This document shows positions 8,409 to 18,561 of a stretch of 44,060 nt of DNA, in pieces. The DNA lies in the NCBI GenBank assembly GCA_025463875.1, contig JAODBI010000102.1, positions 1 through 44,060 on the forward strand, in the 5' to 3' direction. The DNA comes from Actinomycetes bacterium (lineage in GTDB: Bacteria > Actinomycetota > Acidimicrobiia > IMCC26256 > PALSA-610). The stretch's first letter is position 1. Each line of letters begins with the position of its first letter. The notes beneath the pieces are model-generated. The model had not been told where the DNA came from. It did not search any database and saw only the letters and a program-made list of their open reading frames with translations. The translations under genes were made by a program, and so were the position numbers.

Positions 8409-9532
8409 CGCACGTCCGCCAGCTTCATGACCGTGGCCTTGGGTGTCTCCACATCGCCCTCGGGCAGGAAGAACCGCCAGAACACCATGCCGAATCCCTT
8501 GCCCTCGGTGTCGATCCAGTTCGGCACGCCCGGGTCGGAGTGGGCGAGCACCATGCGGAACGAACCGTCCGGCTCGAGGGTGGTGCTCGCGCGGTTGAGG
8601 CTCGCGGTGCGGTGCGCGTAGTCGTAGGTCTGGAGGTAGCGGGTCCAGAGCGCGACGCTCGCGAAGCGGCACTCCGGCCACCGACCCGTGATGACCAGCG
8701 CCTCGTCGGGTGCGAGGAGATACGGCGCCATCGAATACGCGGCGTCGGCCGCCGCGAACGCGAAGGTCCCGGGCAGCTCCGGCGGCGGGAAGACGTTGGG
8801 CGTAGTCGAGACCCACGTCGGTTGCACCCGCTCGCCGGGCTTGGGCTGGTCGAGCGTGCGGGAGCGGACGAACACGGTGACACGTCGCCATCCGGCGGCG
8901 ACCGACGCGTCGTCCCACGGTGCGGGCGGACCCACCGGTGAGCCCGACGGTGCGAGCGTTTGGATCGTCAGCGGCACCAACCGGTTCACGTCGGCGGCCG
9001 TCGGCGTCGGCTCCTCGAAATAGCAACGCACGATGAGCTCCGACGCGCCGTCGACGAGCTCGAGCCAGTTGCGCTCGCGCGGTTCGCCCCCGAAGAAGAT
9101 CTCGAAGCTGCCGTCGGCGGTGAAGTCGATGCGGTCGTCGTTCAACACGCCCGCGGTCTCGGTGCTGTAACCGCCGTCGGTCGTGTTCCGCTCCACCGTG
9201 AAGGAGAGGTAGATCGCCCCCGCGAGGTTGCCGGTTACGCGGTACGCGCGGTCGGACCGGACCGGAGCCGTGTAATAGATCGCGTCGGCGTTGTCGCCCA
9301 ACATCTTGCGCGAGCGCGTCACGATGCGGTTGAAGAAGGGCCGCTCCGGGTCCGACTCGAACATGAGGTGGAACCCACCCTCGAGCATCGAAGCGATCTG
9401 GCGGAAGCCGTCGGGGAGATCGCCGAATGCCGACGCGCTCCACTCCTCGCCGAGGTAGCGCTCGTCGATCTCCTGGAGCAACGCGATGAATTCCCGCAGC
9501 GCGGACCGCGACTCGGAATCGGTGTCGGTCAT
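8405..9532 (-). CDS. DUF1214-like protein
   Basis: MTDTDSESRSALREFIALLQEIDE...; ...RASTTLEPDGSFRMVLAHSDPGVPNWIDTEGKGFGMVFWRFFLP. ATGA overlap with the downstream sulfotransferase. Confidence 0.75.
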   Translation of the reverse strand: MTDTDSESRSALREFIALLQEIDERYLGEEWSASAFGDLPDGFRQIASMLEGGFHLMFESDPERPFFNRIVTRSRKMLGDNADAIYYTAPVRSDRAYRVTGNLAGAIYLSFTVERNTTDGGYSTETAGVLNDDRIDFTADGSFEIFFGGEPRERNWLELVDGASELIVRCYFEEPTPTAADVNRLVPLTIQTLAPSGSPVGPPAPWDDASVAAGWRRVTVFVRSRTLDQPKPGERVQPTWVSTTPNVFPPPELPGTFAFAAADAAYSMAPYLLAPDEALVITGRWPECRFASVALWTRYLQTYDYAHRTASLNRASTTLEPDGSFRMVLAHSDPGVPNWIDTEGKGFGMVFWRFFLPEGDVETPKATVMKLADVR

Positions 9533-9644
9533 CTCGCTTCCCTTTCGCGCCGCTCGCCCCTTCGCGCCGCATGCTCGCATGCCGGCGTCGATCGGCGCAC
9601 GTGCACGGGAAGGCGCACTGCAGCTCGGAGCAGGGTCGCTTGCT

Positions 9645-10139
9645 TCAGCCGGCCGGCGGTGCCGATGTCGTGGGTGTCGCCGATCCTGATCCGGCGGCCG
9701 GCACCGATGCGCTCGTCGGCGTGAGAGGTTGCACGGTCCGTCCGCACGTGCGCGCCGCGTAGGAGTCGAGCTCGGCGCGGTCGGCGAGCGCGGCGTCGAA
9801 GCGGTACTGCTGCACATCGGCCTCGACGCGTTGAAGTCCCGAGCTCAGGTCGGCGGGAGCCACCGCGCGCAGCTGACGCACGTTGGCGACGTAGTCGTGG
9901 ACTGCGGTATCGAGCGTCTGCTTGAAGGTGTCGGGTTGATGCACGTCGGCGTTGGCGACGGTGGTCGCGATCGTGTCGAGCTTGGCGACGTACGCGCACG
10001 CCGACGGCGTCGACGCCTTCGTCGACTTCGACCCACCGCTGACCCGCCCGCACGACGACAGCACCGTAGCGAGGACGAATGACACGCAGACCAGGGCCGC
10101 GAGCCGTCGTCGTCGTACCGGCGTCGCCCGCTTCTGCAC
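9645..10139 (-). CDS. Putative lipoprotein, unknown function
   Basis: RRRRLAALVCVSFVLATVLSSCGRVSGGS lipobox; GTG start is inferred. Confidence 0.6.
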   Translation of the reverse strand: MQKRATPVRRRRLAALVCVSFVLATVLSSCGRVSGGSKSTKASTPSACAYVAKLDTIATTVANADVHQPDTFKQTLDTAVHDYVANVRQLRAVAPADLSSGLQRVEADVQQYRFDAALADRAELDSYAARTCGRTVQPLTPTSASVPAAGSGSATPTTSAPPAG

Positions 10140-10190
10140 GGGCAAACCGTAGCGACCGACTGCTACCCTGTACCCCTCCGGTGGAGACGA

Positions 10191-10263
10191 GCCCCCATCG
10201 TCTAGTGGCCTAGGACGCCGCCCTTTCACGGCGGTAACGGGGATTCGAACTCCCCTGGGGGTG
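10191..10263 (+). tRNA. tRNA-Glu (anticodon TTC)
   Basis: gcccccatcgtctagtggcctaggacgccgccctttcacggcggtaacggggattcgaactcccctgggggtg. Confidence 0.93.
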
Positions 10264-10316
10264 CAAACTCGGCATCAGCGGTGAAACGCAAGCCGACAGT
10301 CAAGGAACAACAGCAA

Positions 10317-10391
10317 GGTCCTGTGGTGCAGTTTGGAGTGCACGCCGCCCTGTCAAGGCGGAGGCCGCGGGTTCAAATCCCGTCAGGACCG
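10317..10391 (+). tRNA. tRNA-Asp (anticodon GTC)
   Basis: ggtcctgtggtgcagtttggagtgcacgccgccctgtcaaggcggaggccgcgggttcaaatcccgtcaggaccg. Confidence 0.93.
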
Positions 10392-10400
10392 CTCAACGAC

Positions 10401-10473
10401 GGCCGGGTAGCTCAGTTGGCAGAGCGCGCGCCTGAAAAGCGCGAGGTCACCGGATCGACGCCGGTCCCGGCCA
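10401..10473 (+). tRNA. tRNA-Phe (anticodon GAA)
   Basis: ggccgggtagctcagttggcagagcgcgcgcctgaaaagcgcgaggtcaccggatcgacgccggtcccggcca. Confidence 0.93.
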
Positions 10474-10589
10474 CTCCGCATGTCCGTGCGGATTCGGCGA
10501 ATGTTCGACGCTTCGCCGCTCCGTGACTCGCCACGGCTTTCTCCCGGCGCCCGATCATCTCCGGAGGCCGACGCCTCCGGAGACGCTCG

Positions 10590-10787
10590 TCAGATGCGAT
10601 CGGCCTCTTCGACGTGCTCGAGGAAGTGCCGGATCTCGCTCGCCCGGAACCGTCGATGGCCACCCAGCGTGCGAATCGCCGAGATCTTGCCGGCGCGTGC
10701 CCATCGGGTCACCGTCTTCGGGTTGACGCGGAACATCGCCGCGACCTCCGAGGGAGTCAAAAGTGTTTCGTCGTCGTGAGCTTCCAT
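10590..10787 (-). CDS. bldC: BldC-family MerR-type DNA-binding regulator
   Basis: MEAHDDETLLTPSEVAAMFRVNPKTVTRWARAGKISAIRTLGGHRRFRASEIRHFLEHVEEADRI closely resembles Streptomyces BldC; a location near purM/purF is also known in Streptomyces. Confidence 0.85.
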   Translation of the reverse strand: MEAHDDETLLTPSEVAAMFRVNPKTVTRWARAGKISAIRTLGGHRRFRASEIRHFLEHVEEADRI

Positions 10788-11144
10788 GGCCTCCGCCTCG
10801 TCGAGAACGTCCGTGTCAATTGCTCGTTCGTTTTCGAATCCGTTCGGGTCAAGAGCACGGGCTCGGCCCCGCAACCGCTTCGATCACCCGTCGTCGTTCC
10901 GTACCCCGATGCCGCGATTCGTACGGATTCGGGGCTTCTTGCTCCGAGGGTGCCGCCAGGACACCTATCGGCCTGTTCTGTGCATCGGCGAAGAATCCTG
11001 CGTAACTGTGTCGTCACGGGACGCGAACACCGTGTTCGGCATAGTAGGACATCAGGTGGCAGATCGTACAAAGGGCATAAAAGACGTCTGCGTACTAGTT
11101 ACTGACGCCCACCGGGGCCCGCTACGGAGCAGCCGACGCCCGGA

Positions 11145-12311
11145 TCAGCGGGTTTCTACGTGCACGCGGCCGTGGCCCTCGACGATCTCGCCGACGAGCC
11201 AGGCGTCGTGCCCCTCGGCGCGGACGACGTCGAGCGCCCGCTCGGCGGCGTCGGCTTCGACGATCGCCAGCATCCCCACGCCCAGGTTGAAGACGTGTTG
11301 CATCTCGAGGTCGGGAACGTCGCCGGCCCGCTGGATCTCGGCGAAGATGCGCGGCTCGTCCCAGGTGCCGCGCCACACGACACCGTCGCACCGGTCGGGC
11401 AGCACCCGGGCGAGGTTCCCGGGGATGCCCCCTCCAGTGACGTGCGCGAACCCGTGCACCGGCACCTTCCGGGCGAGCTCCAGCATCGCAGGGGCGTAGA
11501 TCACGCTCGGTTCGAGCAGCACGTCGGCGAGTGAGGTGTGGGCGCCCGGCCACGCCGCCTCGTGCAGGTCCATCGCGGCCCGCTCCAGTAGTGCAGCGCG
11601 CGCGAGCGAGTAGCCGTTGCACCGCAGACCCGGGCTGGCGAAACCGATGATGCGGTCGCCGGTGCGTACGTCGCGCGGCAAGACCTCGGAGCGTTCGACG
11701 ACACCCACCGCGAATCCGACGAGGTCGAACTCGCCCGGTTCCATGACGCCCGGGTGCTCCGACATCTCGCCGCCGAGCAGCGCGCAGCGCGCCCGCCGGC
11801 ACCCCTCGGCCACGCCGGAGACCATCTCGTCGATCTCCTCGGGAACGAGCTTGCCGATCGAGATGTAGTCGAGGAAGAAGAGGGGCTCGCCCCCCTGCGC
11901 CGCGATGTCGTCGACGGACATGGCAACGCAGTCGATGCCGATCGTGTTGCGCCGGTTCGCGAGCCGGGCGATCAGTGACTTGGTGCCGACGCCGTCGGTC
12001 GAAGACACGAGCAACGGATCGTCGAACCGCTTCCAGTCGACTGCGAACAGCCCGCCGAAGCCGCCCACGTCGCCGACGACCTCGGGCCGGAACGTGGACC
12101 GGACATGTGCCTTGATGAGCTCGACCGCCTTCTCGCCGGCAGCAATGTCGACGCCCGATTCCGAGTACGTGAGCTTCCGGTCGGACGGGCTCACGCGCGG
12201 TCGGCGGATTCGGCGATCGTGCCCGGGATGTGCAGCGAACGCGACTCCGCTTCGAGCACGTGCTTCGTGTCGTACTCGGGGACGGGCACGGGGTAGTCGC
12301 CCGTGAAGCAC
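11145..12311 (-). CDS. purM: Phosphoribosylformylglycinamidine cyclo-ligase
   Basis: TYSESGVDIAAGEKAVELIKAH..., VSSTDGVGTKSLIA, ALLGGEMSEHPGVM, HVTGGGIPGNLARVLP. The start may be internal (SPSDRKLTYSESGVDI), because the listed N-terminus overlaps purF. Confidence 0.95.
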   Translation of the reverse strand: MLHGRLPRARPRVRHEARARSGVAFAAHPGHDRRIRRPRVSPSDRKLTYSESGVDIAAGEKAVELIKAHVRSTFRPEVVGDVGGFGGLFAVDWKRFDDPLLVSSTDGVGTKSLIARLANRRNTIGIDCVAMSVDDIAAQGGEPLFFLDYISIGKLVPEEIDEMVSGVAEGCRRARCALLGGEMSEHPGVMEPGEFDLVGFAVGVVERSEVLPRDVRTGDRIIGFASPGLRCNGYSLARAALLERAAMDLHEAAWPGAHTSLADVLLEPSVIYAPAMLELARKVPVHGFAHVTGGGIPGNLARVLPDRCDGVVWRGTWDEPRIFAEIQRAGDVPDLEMQHVFNLGVGMLAIVEADAAERALDVVRAEGHDAWLVGEIVEGHGRVHVETR

Positions 12312-13666
12312 GCGGTGCAGAACGACTCACGCGGCGAATCCGTGGCGCCGACGAGATGGTCGAGGTCGAGATACGCGAGGGAGTCGACTCCGAGGTAGAG
12401 CGCGATCTCGCCGATCTCCATGTCGGCCGCGAGCAGGTCGGAGCGTTTGCCGGTGTCGAGGCCGTAGAAGCACGGCCAGCGGTACGGCGGCGACGAGACG
12501 CGGAAGTGCACTTCGGTCGCGCCCGCCTCGCGGAGCAACGCGATGATCTGGCGGGTGGTGGTGCCGCGCACGATCGAGTCGTCGACGACGACCAGCCGCT
12601 TGCCCTTGATGTTGTCGCGGAGCGGGTTCAGCTTCAGCCGCACGTCGGTGCCGCGCTTCTTCTGGTTCGGCTGGATGAACGTGCGCCCCACGTAGCGGTT
12701 CTTCACGAAGCCGTCGCCGTACGGAATCCCCGCGGCCCGGGCGAAACCCTGCGCGGCGGGGACACCTGACTCGGGCACCGGCATCACCATGTCGGCCTGC
12801 GCCGGAGCCTGGCGGGCGAGCGCCTCGCCCATGCGCTGGCGCGCGGCGTGGACGCTGTGGCCGTAGAGCTGTGTGTCGGGACGGGCGATGTAGACGAACT
12901 CGAACAGACAGAGCTTGGGCGTGGGCTCCGCGAAGCGGATCGACCGCACGCCGCCCGCGTCGATCGCGACCATCTCGCCCGGCTCGACGTCGCGCACGTA
13001 GTGCGCGTCGACGAGGTCGAGTGCGGCCGTCTCGCTGGCGAGCACCCAACCGCCCTCGGTCTTGCCGAGCACGAGCGGCCGGAAACCGTGGGCGTCGCGC
13101 ACGCCGAACAGGTGCGCCTCGTCCATGAGGACCAACGAGAAGGCCCCCGCGAGCTTGGGCAACACCTTCTCCAGCGCGTGCTCGAGGTCGCGGCCGTCGG
13201 AGCGCAGCTGCTCGTCGTACTCGTGCACGAGCAGCTCACCGATGAGCTCGCTGTCGGAGGTGAGGACCCCGGGGAGCATGCCGAGCTCGCCCGACAGTGC
13301 CTCGGTGTTCGTGAGGTTGCCGTTGTGCCCGAGGGCGAACCCGGCATCCGCGACCGACCGGTAGACGGGCTGGGCGTTGCGCCAGGTGCTCGAGCCGGTC
13401 GTGGAATAGCGCACGTGCCCGATGGCGAGATGGCCCTCGAGCGGTGCGAGCCGGCGCTCATCGAAGACCTGGGTGACGAGACCCATGTCCTTGACGACCG
13501 TGATCGTCTCGCCGTCGCTGACGGCGATGCCGGCCGACTCCTGGCCCCGGTGTTGCAAGGCGTAGAGGCCGAGGTACGAGAGGTGGGCGACCGGCTGTCC
13601 CGGCGCGTACACGCCGAACACCCCGCACGCGTCTCTGGGGCCCGAAAGTTCTGCGTCCAAGGTCAC
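12191..13666 (-). CDS. purF: Amidophosphoribosyltransferase
   Basis: DACGVFGVYAPGQPVAHLSYLGLYALQHRGQESAGIAV; VVVDDSIVRGTTTRQIIALLREAGATEVHFRVSSPP. Confidence 0.97.
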   Translation of the reverse strand: MTLDAELSGPRDACGVFGVYAPGQPVAHLSYLGLYALQHRGQESAGIAVSDGETITVVKDMGLVTQVFDERRLAPLEGHLAIGHVRYSTTGSSTWRNAQPVYRSVADAGFALGHNGNLTNTEALSGELGMLPGVLTSDSELIGELLVHEYDEQLRSDGRDLEHALEKVLPKLAGAFSLVLMDEAHLFGVRDAHGFRPLVLGKTEGGWVLASETAALDLVDAHYVRDVEPGEMVAIDAGGVRSIRFAEPTPKLCLFEFVYIARPDTQLYGHSVHAARQRMGEALARQAPAQADMVMPVPESGVPAAQGFARAAGIPYGDGFVKNRYVGRTFIQPNQKKRGTDVRLKLNPLRDNIKGKRLVVVDDSIVRGTTTRQIIALLREAGATEVHFRVSSPPYRWPCFYGLDTGKRSDLLAADMEIGEIALYLGVDSLAYLDLDHLVGATDSPRESFCTACFTGDYPVPVPEYDTKHVLEAESRSLHIPGTIAESADRA

Positions 13667-13773
13667 CAGTATCCCATGAGGGTGCGCCGGTCTTCCGGTT
13701 CGACGTCGTCCGCTCCGACGCCTTCCGGTCCAACGTAGTGAACGCCCGGAGACTTCCCGTATCCTGCGCCGCC

Positions 13774-14301
13774 ATGGAGCTGGCCGGTTGTTGTCTGTGG
13801 TTCACCGGCCTCTCGGGGGCGGGCAAGAGCACGATCGCGAACATCGTGGTCCAGCAGCTGAGCGAGCGCGGCCGCAAGGTCGAGCTCCTCGACGGCGACG
13901 AGGTGCGTGAGCACCTCTCGAAGGGACTCGGGTTCTCGAAGGAAGACCGCGACATCAACATCCGCCGCATCGGCTGGGTCGCGTCGGTGCTGGCCCGCAA
14001 CGGCGTGGTGTCGGTGACCGCGGCGATCTCCCCGTACCGCGAGCTGCGGGACGAGGTCAGGAGTTGGATCGACAATTTCGTCGAGATCCACGTCGCCACG
14101 TCGCTGGAAGACTGCGAGTCGCGTGACGTGAAGGGCCTCTACGCCAAGGCGCGCACCGGCGAGATCCCCGAGTTCACGGGCGTGTCCGATCCGTACGAGC
14201 CGCCGCTGTCGGCCGAGATCATTTTGGAGACGGCGGGTCACACGCCCGAAGAATCCGCGGCCGAGGTCATCACCTGGCTCGAGCAACACGACCTGCTCTG
14301 A
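13774..14301 (+). CDS. cysC: Adenylylsulfate (APS) kinase
   Basis: CLWFTGLSGAGKSTIANIVVQQLSERGRKVELLDGDEVREHLSKGLGFSKEDRDINIRRIGWVA; GIPEFTGVSDPYEPP-like segment (EIPEFTGVSDPYEPPLSAE). Confidence 0.92.
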   Translation: MELAGCCLWFTGLSGAGKSTIANIVVQQLSERGRKVELLDGDEVREHLSKGLGFSKEDRDINIRRIGWVASVLARNGVVSVTAAISPYRELRDEVRSWIDNFVEIHVATSLEDCESRDVKGLYAKARTGEIPEFTGVSDPYEPPLSAEIILETAGHTPEESAAEVITWLEQHDLL

Positions 14302-14454
14302 CCGGCGGCGCTACTCGGTGTAGTCGCCGAGTTGGCGGTGCAGTAGCGCTCTCATCTCGTCGGGCTCCGCGACCGGTCAGGCACCCCGGTTGCGCCCGAA
14401 ACGTCGCTCGGGGACAAAGTGCTCGGCCTCGGGATCGTCGCTCTCGCTCGAGTT

Positions 14455-16773
14455 CTACGTCTCGCGCGACATCAGCGCGGGAATCGCGTCGCGCCAGGCG
14501 TGGGTCGCGTCGGCGAGGGCGACATCGAGCGCGCCCTTGACGATGAGGCGGTCGCCCCCGGCGGTGCCGACCACGCGCGCCGGGACTCCGGCGGCGGCGG
14601 CCTCGCCGCACACAGCCGCGGTCTCCTTCGGGTCGACGCAGCACACGACGACCGACGCGGGCTCGGCGAAGCACGCCTCGGCGGGCGTGCAACCGTCGTA
14701 GTGGAGCTCGACCTTGAAACCGACGTCGCCCGCGATCGCCATCTCCGCGAGCGCGACCGCGAGACCGCCGTCGCTCACGTCGTGCACACCGGTCACCGAC
14801 CGCTCGCGCACCAGCGTCGATACGAGCTCGTGCAACGCGCCCGCGCGCCCGAGGTCGGCGAGCGGCGGCATACCGCCGTCGAGACCGTGCACGACCGCGG
14901 CCCATTCCGAACCACCGAGATCGGGGCGGAGGTCGCCGAGCACGACGATGTCGTCGGCCGCCCGCAATGCCGGCGCGGGCGGGCGGTCGCGCAGCTCGTC
15001 GATGAGTCCGATCACGCCCGCGACGGGCGTGGGATGGATGTCGTCGTCGCCCGACGCGTTGTAGAAGCTCACGTTGCCGCCGATCACGGGAATGTCGAGC
15101 GCTTCACACGCCTCGCTCATCCCCTCGACCACTTCGGAGAACTGCCACATCACCTCCGCATGCTCGGGGCTCCCGAAGTTGAGGCAGTTGACGAGCGCGA
15201 GCGGACGCGCGCCCGAGCACGCGACGTTGCGCGCGGCTTCGAGCACCGCGAGCCGACCGCCGGTGCGCGGATCGAGCCGGCAGAAGCGGCCCTTGCCGTC
15301 GGTCGAGAGCGCGAGCGCTTTCTCGGTTCCCTTCACGCGCAGCACCGCGGCGTCGGCGCCCGGCCCGGCGACCGTGTTCAGGAACAGCTGGTGGTCGTAC
15401 TGGCGCGAGACCCAGCTCTTGTCGGCGATCGTCGGCGTGGCCAAGAGCGCGAGCAGCTCACCCGAGAGGTCGCTCCCGACCGGGAACTTGTCGCGCAGCT
15501 GCGGCCCGGGGTCGGCAGCTTGCAACGTGTCCTGCGCGGCCGGCCGCGCGACGGGCCGGTGGTACAGCGGACCGTCGCCCAGGCTTTCGACCGGCACGTC
15601 GGCGATCGGCGGAGCGTCGGAGGTGACCGGCGCGGCCTCGTCACCGATCGGCGGCCGCGGATTCTCACCCGGCACACCGATCGCATCGAACAGGCCGTCG
15701 TAGACGCGAAAGCGGGCGGTGTCGGTGACGCGCCCCACAACGGTGGCCCGGATCTCCCAGCGACGCGCGAGCGCGAGCACCGCGGCGAGGTTCTCGGGCT
15801 CGACGATCGCGAGCATGCGCTCCTGGCTCTCGGACGTCAGCGCCTCGACCGCGTTCATGCCGGGCTCACGCTTGGAGACGCGCGCGACGTCGACGTCCAT
15901 TCCCGCGCCCGCCTTCGCCGCGGTCTCCGAGGCCGCGCACGAGAGACCGGCCGCGCCGAGGTCCTGCACGCCGACCGCCAGCTTGGCGTCGAGGAGCTCG
16001 AGGCACGCCTCGATGAGCCGCTTCTCCTCGAACGGGTCGCCGACCTGGACCGACGGGCGCTTCGCCTCGTCGCCCGCTTCGAACGACGCCGACGCCAGGA
16101 CGCTCGCCCCCCCGATGCCGTCGCGGCCGGTCGAGGAACCGAGCAGGACCGCGAGGTTGCCCGGGCCTTCGGCGCGCGCGAGCACGAGGCGCTCGATCGG
16201 GAGGATGCCGAGACAGAACACGTTGACCAGCGGGTTGCCGCGGTACGTGTCGTCGAACACCGCCTCGCCCCCGACCGTCGGGACGCCGACCGAGTTGCCG
16301 TAGCCCGAGATCCCGGAGACGACTCCCTCGAAGAGGTAGCGGGTGCGCGCGTCGTCGAGCGATCCGAACCGCAGTGGATCCATCAACGCGATGGGCCGCG
16401 CGCCCATCGAGAAGACGTCGCGGATGATGCCGCCCACTCCCGTCGCCGCACCTTGGTAGGGCTCGACTGCAGAGGGATGGTTGTGGCTCTCGATGCGGAC
16501 CGCGACCGCCAGACCGTCGCCGATGTCGATGACGCCGGCGCCTTCGCCCGGGCCGACCAGGACCCACGGCGCCTCGGTCGGGAACCGCGACAGGTACGCG
16601 CGCGACGATTTGTAGGAGCAGTGCTCCGACCACATCACCGAATACATCGCGAGCTCGAGGTGCGTCGGTTCCCGCCCCAACTCGTCGACGACCGCCGCCA
16701 ACTCGTCGTCGGTCATGCCGAGCTTGCGGTGCAACGGATCTTCCGGGATTGCCTCGCTCTGCGCCTCCGCCAT
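14455..16773 (-). CDS. purL: Phosphoribosylformylglycinamidine synthase subunit PurL
   Basis: [58 protein letters not shown]. Confidence 0.97.
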   Translation of the reverse strand: MAEAQSEAIPEDPLHRKLGMTDDELAAVVDELGREPTHLELAMYSVMWSEHCSYKSSRAYLSRFPTEAPWVLVGPGEGAGVIDIGDGLAVAVRIESHNHPSAVEPYQGAATGVGGIIRDVFSMGARPIALMDPLRFGSLDDARTRYLFEGVVSGISGYGNSVGVPTVGGEAVFDDTYRGNPLVNVFCLGILPIERLVLARAEGPGNLAVLLGSSTGRDGIGGASVLASASFEAGDEAKRPSVQVGDPFEEKRLIEACLELLDAKLAVGVQDLGAAGLSCAASETAAKAGAGMDVDVARVSKREPGMNAVEALTSESQERMLAIVEPENLAAVLALARRWEIRATVVGRVTDTARFRVYDGLFDAIGVPGENPRPPIGDEAAPVTSDAPPIADVPVESLGDGPLYHRPVARPAAQDTLQAADPGPQLRDKFPVGSDLSGELLALLATPTIADKSWVSRQYDHQLFLNTVAGPGADAAVLRVKGTEKALALSTDGKGRFCRLDPRTGGRLAVLEAARNVACSGARPLALVNCLNFGSPEHAEVMWQFSEVVEGMSEACEALDIPVIGGNVSFYNASGDDDIHPTPVAGVIGLIDELRDRPPAPALRAADDIVVLGDLRPDLGGSEWAAVVHGLDGGMPPLADLGRAGALHELVSTLVRERSVTGVHDVSDGGLAVALAEMAIAGDVGFKVELHYDGCTPAEACFAEPASVVVCCVDPKETAAVCGEAAAAGVPARVVGTAGGDRLIVKGALDVALADATHAWRDAIPALMSRET

Positions 16774-16838
16774 CAGGGTTGATGGTAGCGACGGCGGTTC
16801 GGACCCTCCGGCCCGCGTCCGGCGCTACTCGCCGGAAC

Positions 16839-17567
16839 TCATTCGCTTGTCTTGACCCACACGGTCTGGCGCACTTCCCACATGACGATGTCGGCGCGCT
16901 GCGTTGTCTCGATCGCGCGCAACGCTTCGACGAGATCGCTCTCGCCACCCCAGGTCGCGGCGTTGCGCCAGAACATCGCCGCCGCGCGCGAGGCCGGAAC
17001 CGGATGCTCGACGACGCGATCGATCGTGCGCGCGCAGTTGGGCGGATCGGTGTCGAGCACCGGTCCGGCCCAGAGGGTCGCGCCGCGCGCCGCGACGACT
17101 GCGGTGACGCGGTCCTCGTAGCGCTCGAACAACGGATCATCGCTGCGGTAGCGCACGGGCTCTTCGCAGACGACCAGGCCGCCGGCGCGCAGGGCCGCCA
17201 CCCAGCTCGCGAGCGCCGCACCCGGCTCGGGCAGGTGACCGAGCAGCAGCCGCGAGTAGATGAGGTGGGCGGGAAGCGTCAGCGGGGCGGTCACGTCGCC
17301 GACCGCGAAGTGCGCGTCGGGCACACGATCGCGGGCCTCGGCGATCATCGCCCGCGATGCGTCGATGCCGGTGGTGAAGCTGTGCGGAATCGCCGTGCGC
17401 AACAACGCGGTCGTGTAGCCGGGACCGCAACCCATGTCGATGACGTAGCGGTACCCACCGCCGGGAATGTCGCGCAGCAGCGTCCGGGTCGGTGGCGCGA
17501 ACGTGTCGGCAACGAGTCCGAGCCGTTCGCGTGCGAGATCCGTATCGCCGAAGGCGTACGTCGTCAC
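16839..17567 (-). CDS. SAM-dependent methyltransferase
   Basis: YVIDMGCGPGYTTALLRTAIPHSFTTGIDASRAMIAEARDRVPDAHFAVGDV motif I region. Confidence 0.85.
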   Translation of the reverse strand: MTTYAFGDTDLARERLGLVADTFAPPTRTLLRDIPGGGYRYVIDMGCGPGYTTALLRTAIPHSFTTGIDASRAMIAEARDRVPDAHFAVGDVTAPLTLPAHLIYSRLLLGHLPEPGAALASWVAALRAGGLVVCEEPVRYRSDDPLFERYEDRVTAVVAARGATLWAGPVLDTDPPNCARTIDRVVEHPVPASRAAAMFWRNAATWGGESDLVEALRAIETTQRADIVMWEVRQTVWVKTSE

Positions 17568-18250
17568 ACGAGCATTGTCGCGCGGGTCGTCGCGGCTGCG
17601 ATGAGACTTTTCAGCAGCACGACGCCGTCGTCCGAACCGAGCAACGCGTCCGACGCGCGCTCGGGATGGGGCATCAGTCCGACGACGTTGCCCTCGGCGT
17701 TACAGATGCCGGCGATGTCGTCGAGACTCCCGTTCGGATTGTCGACGTAGCGGACGACAATCCGGTTTTCGGCCCGCAGCTCGGCGAGCGCGCGCTCGTC
17801 ACAGACGAAGTTGCCTTCGAAGTGGTTGATCGGGATGCGCAGCACGTCGCCGACCCGAGCGAGGTTGGTCAACGCGGTTGACGTCGTCTCGACCCGCAGG
17901 TCGACCGTCTGGCACAGGAACTTCAGCCCCGCGTTCTTCTGCAGGGCGCCGGGCAGGAGGTGCGCCTCGCACAGCACCTGGAAGCCGTTGCAGATACCGA
18001 CCACCGGGCCGCCGGCGCGGGCGTGCTCCCCGACCGCGCGCATCACCGGAGAGAAGCGCGCGATGGCACCCGTGCGCAGATAGTCGCCGTGCGCGAACCC
18101 GCCGGGCACGACGATGGCGTCGACGCCCCTCGTGGTGTCGTCGCCGTGCCAGAGGAGCTCGGCTTCGCCGCCCAGGTGCTCGATCGCGAATTGCACGTCG
18201 AGCTCGCAGTTCGTCCCGGGGAACTGCACGACACCGATGCGGACGGTCAC
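17564..18250 (-). CDS. purQ: Phosphoribosylformylglycinamidine synthase subunit PurQ
   Basis: VTVRIGVVQFPGTNCELD; GPVVGICNGFQVLCEAHLLPGAL; VVGLMPHPERASD. GTG start inferred. Confidence 0.95.
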   Translation of the reverse strand: MTVRIGVVQFPGTNCELDVQFAIEHLGGEAELLWHGDDTTRGVDAIVVPGGFAHGDYLRTGAIARFSPVMRAVGEHARAGGPVVGICNGFQVLCEAHLLPGALQKNAGLKFLCQTVDLRVETTSTALTNLARVGDVLRIPINHFEGNFVCDERALAELRAENRIVVRYVDNPNGSLDDIAGICNAEGNVVGLMPHPERASDALLGSDDGVVLLKSLIAAATTRATMLV

Positions 18251-18495
18251 GAGATCACGACCTCGTAGGCCTCGATCACGGGGTTGGCGAGGAGGCGCTC
18301 GCACATCTCCTCGACCTGGGTGCGCGCGCTCTGCGCGTCGGGCGCGTCGACGACGAGCCTGATCGTCTTGCCGATGTGCACCTGCGCGACATTCGTGTAG
18401 CCGAGCGCCGGCAACGCCCGCTCGACCGTCGCGCCCGCGGGATCGGCGATCCCGGGCCGGTGCGTGACTTCGACGTGCGCATTGAACGCAGGCAT
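18247..18495 (-). CDS. purS: Phosphoribosylformylglycinamidine synthase subunit PurS
   Basis: FNAHVEVTHRPGIADPAGATVERALPALGYTNVAQVHIGKTIRL; adjacent to purQ. Confidence 0.92.
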   Translation of the reverse strand: MPAFNAHVEVTHRPGIADPAGATVERALPALGYTNVAQVHIGKTIRLVVDAPDAQSARTQVEEMCERLLANPVIEAYEVVIS

Positions 18496-18561
18496 GCGGC
18501 GATGTTACCGATCGGAGTCGCGTTCGAAGCTCCGATCGCTGTCTACCCGGGGACGATGCGG

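Noticed and set aside
7233-9572. 779-aa single ORF as one protein
   Set aside because: The N-terminal ~390 residues are a shadow frame over the DUF1214 gene; the sulfotransferase starts at about 8408.
14419-16782. 787-aa plus-strand ORF opposite purL, and similar long ORFs (3816-5624, 33528-35534 plus; 26344-28275, 40118-42028 minus)
   Set aside because: Arg/Ala/Asp-rich shadow ORFs antisense to clear coding genes; expected in GC-rich DNA and without recognisable domains.
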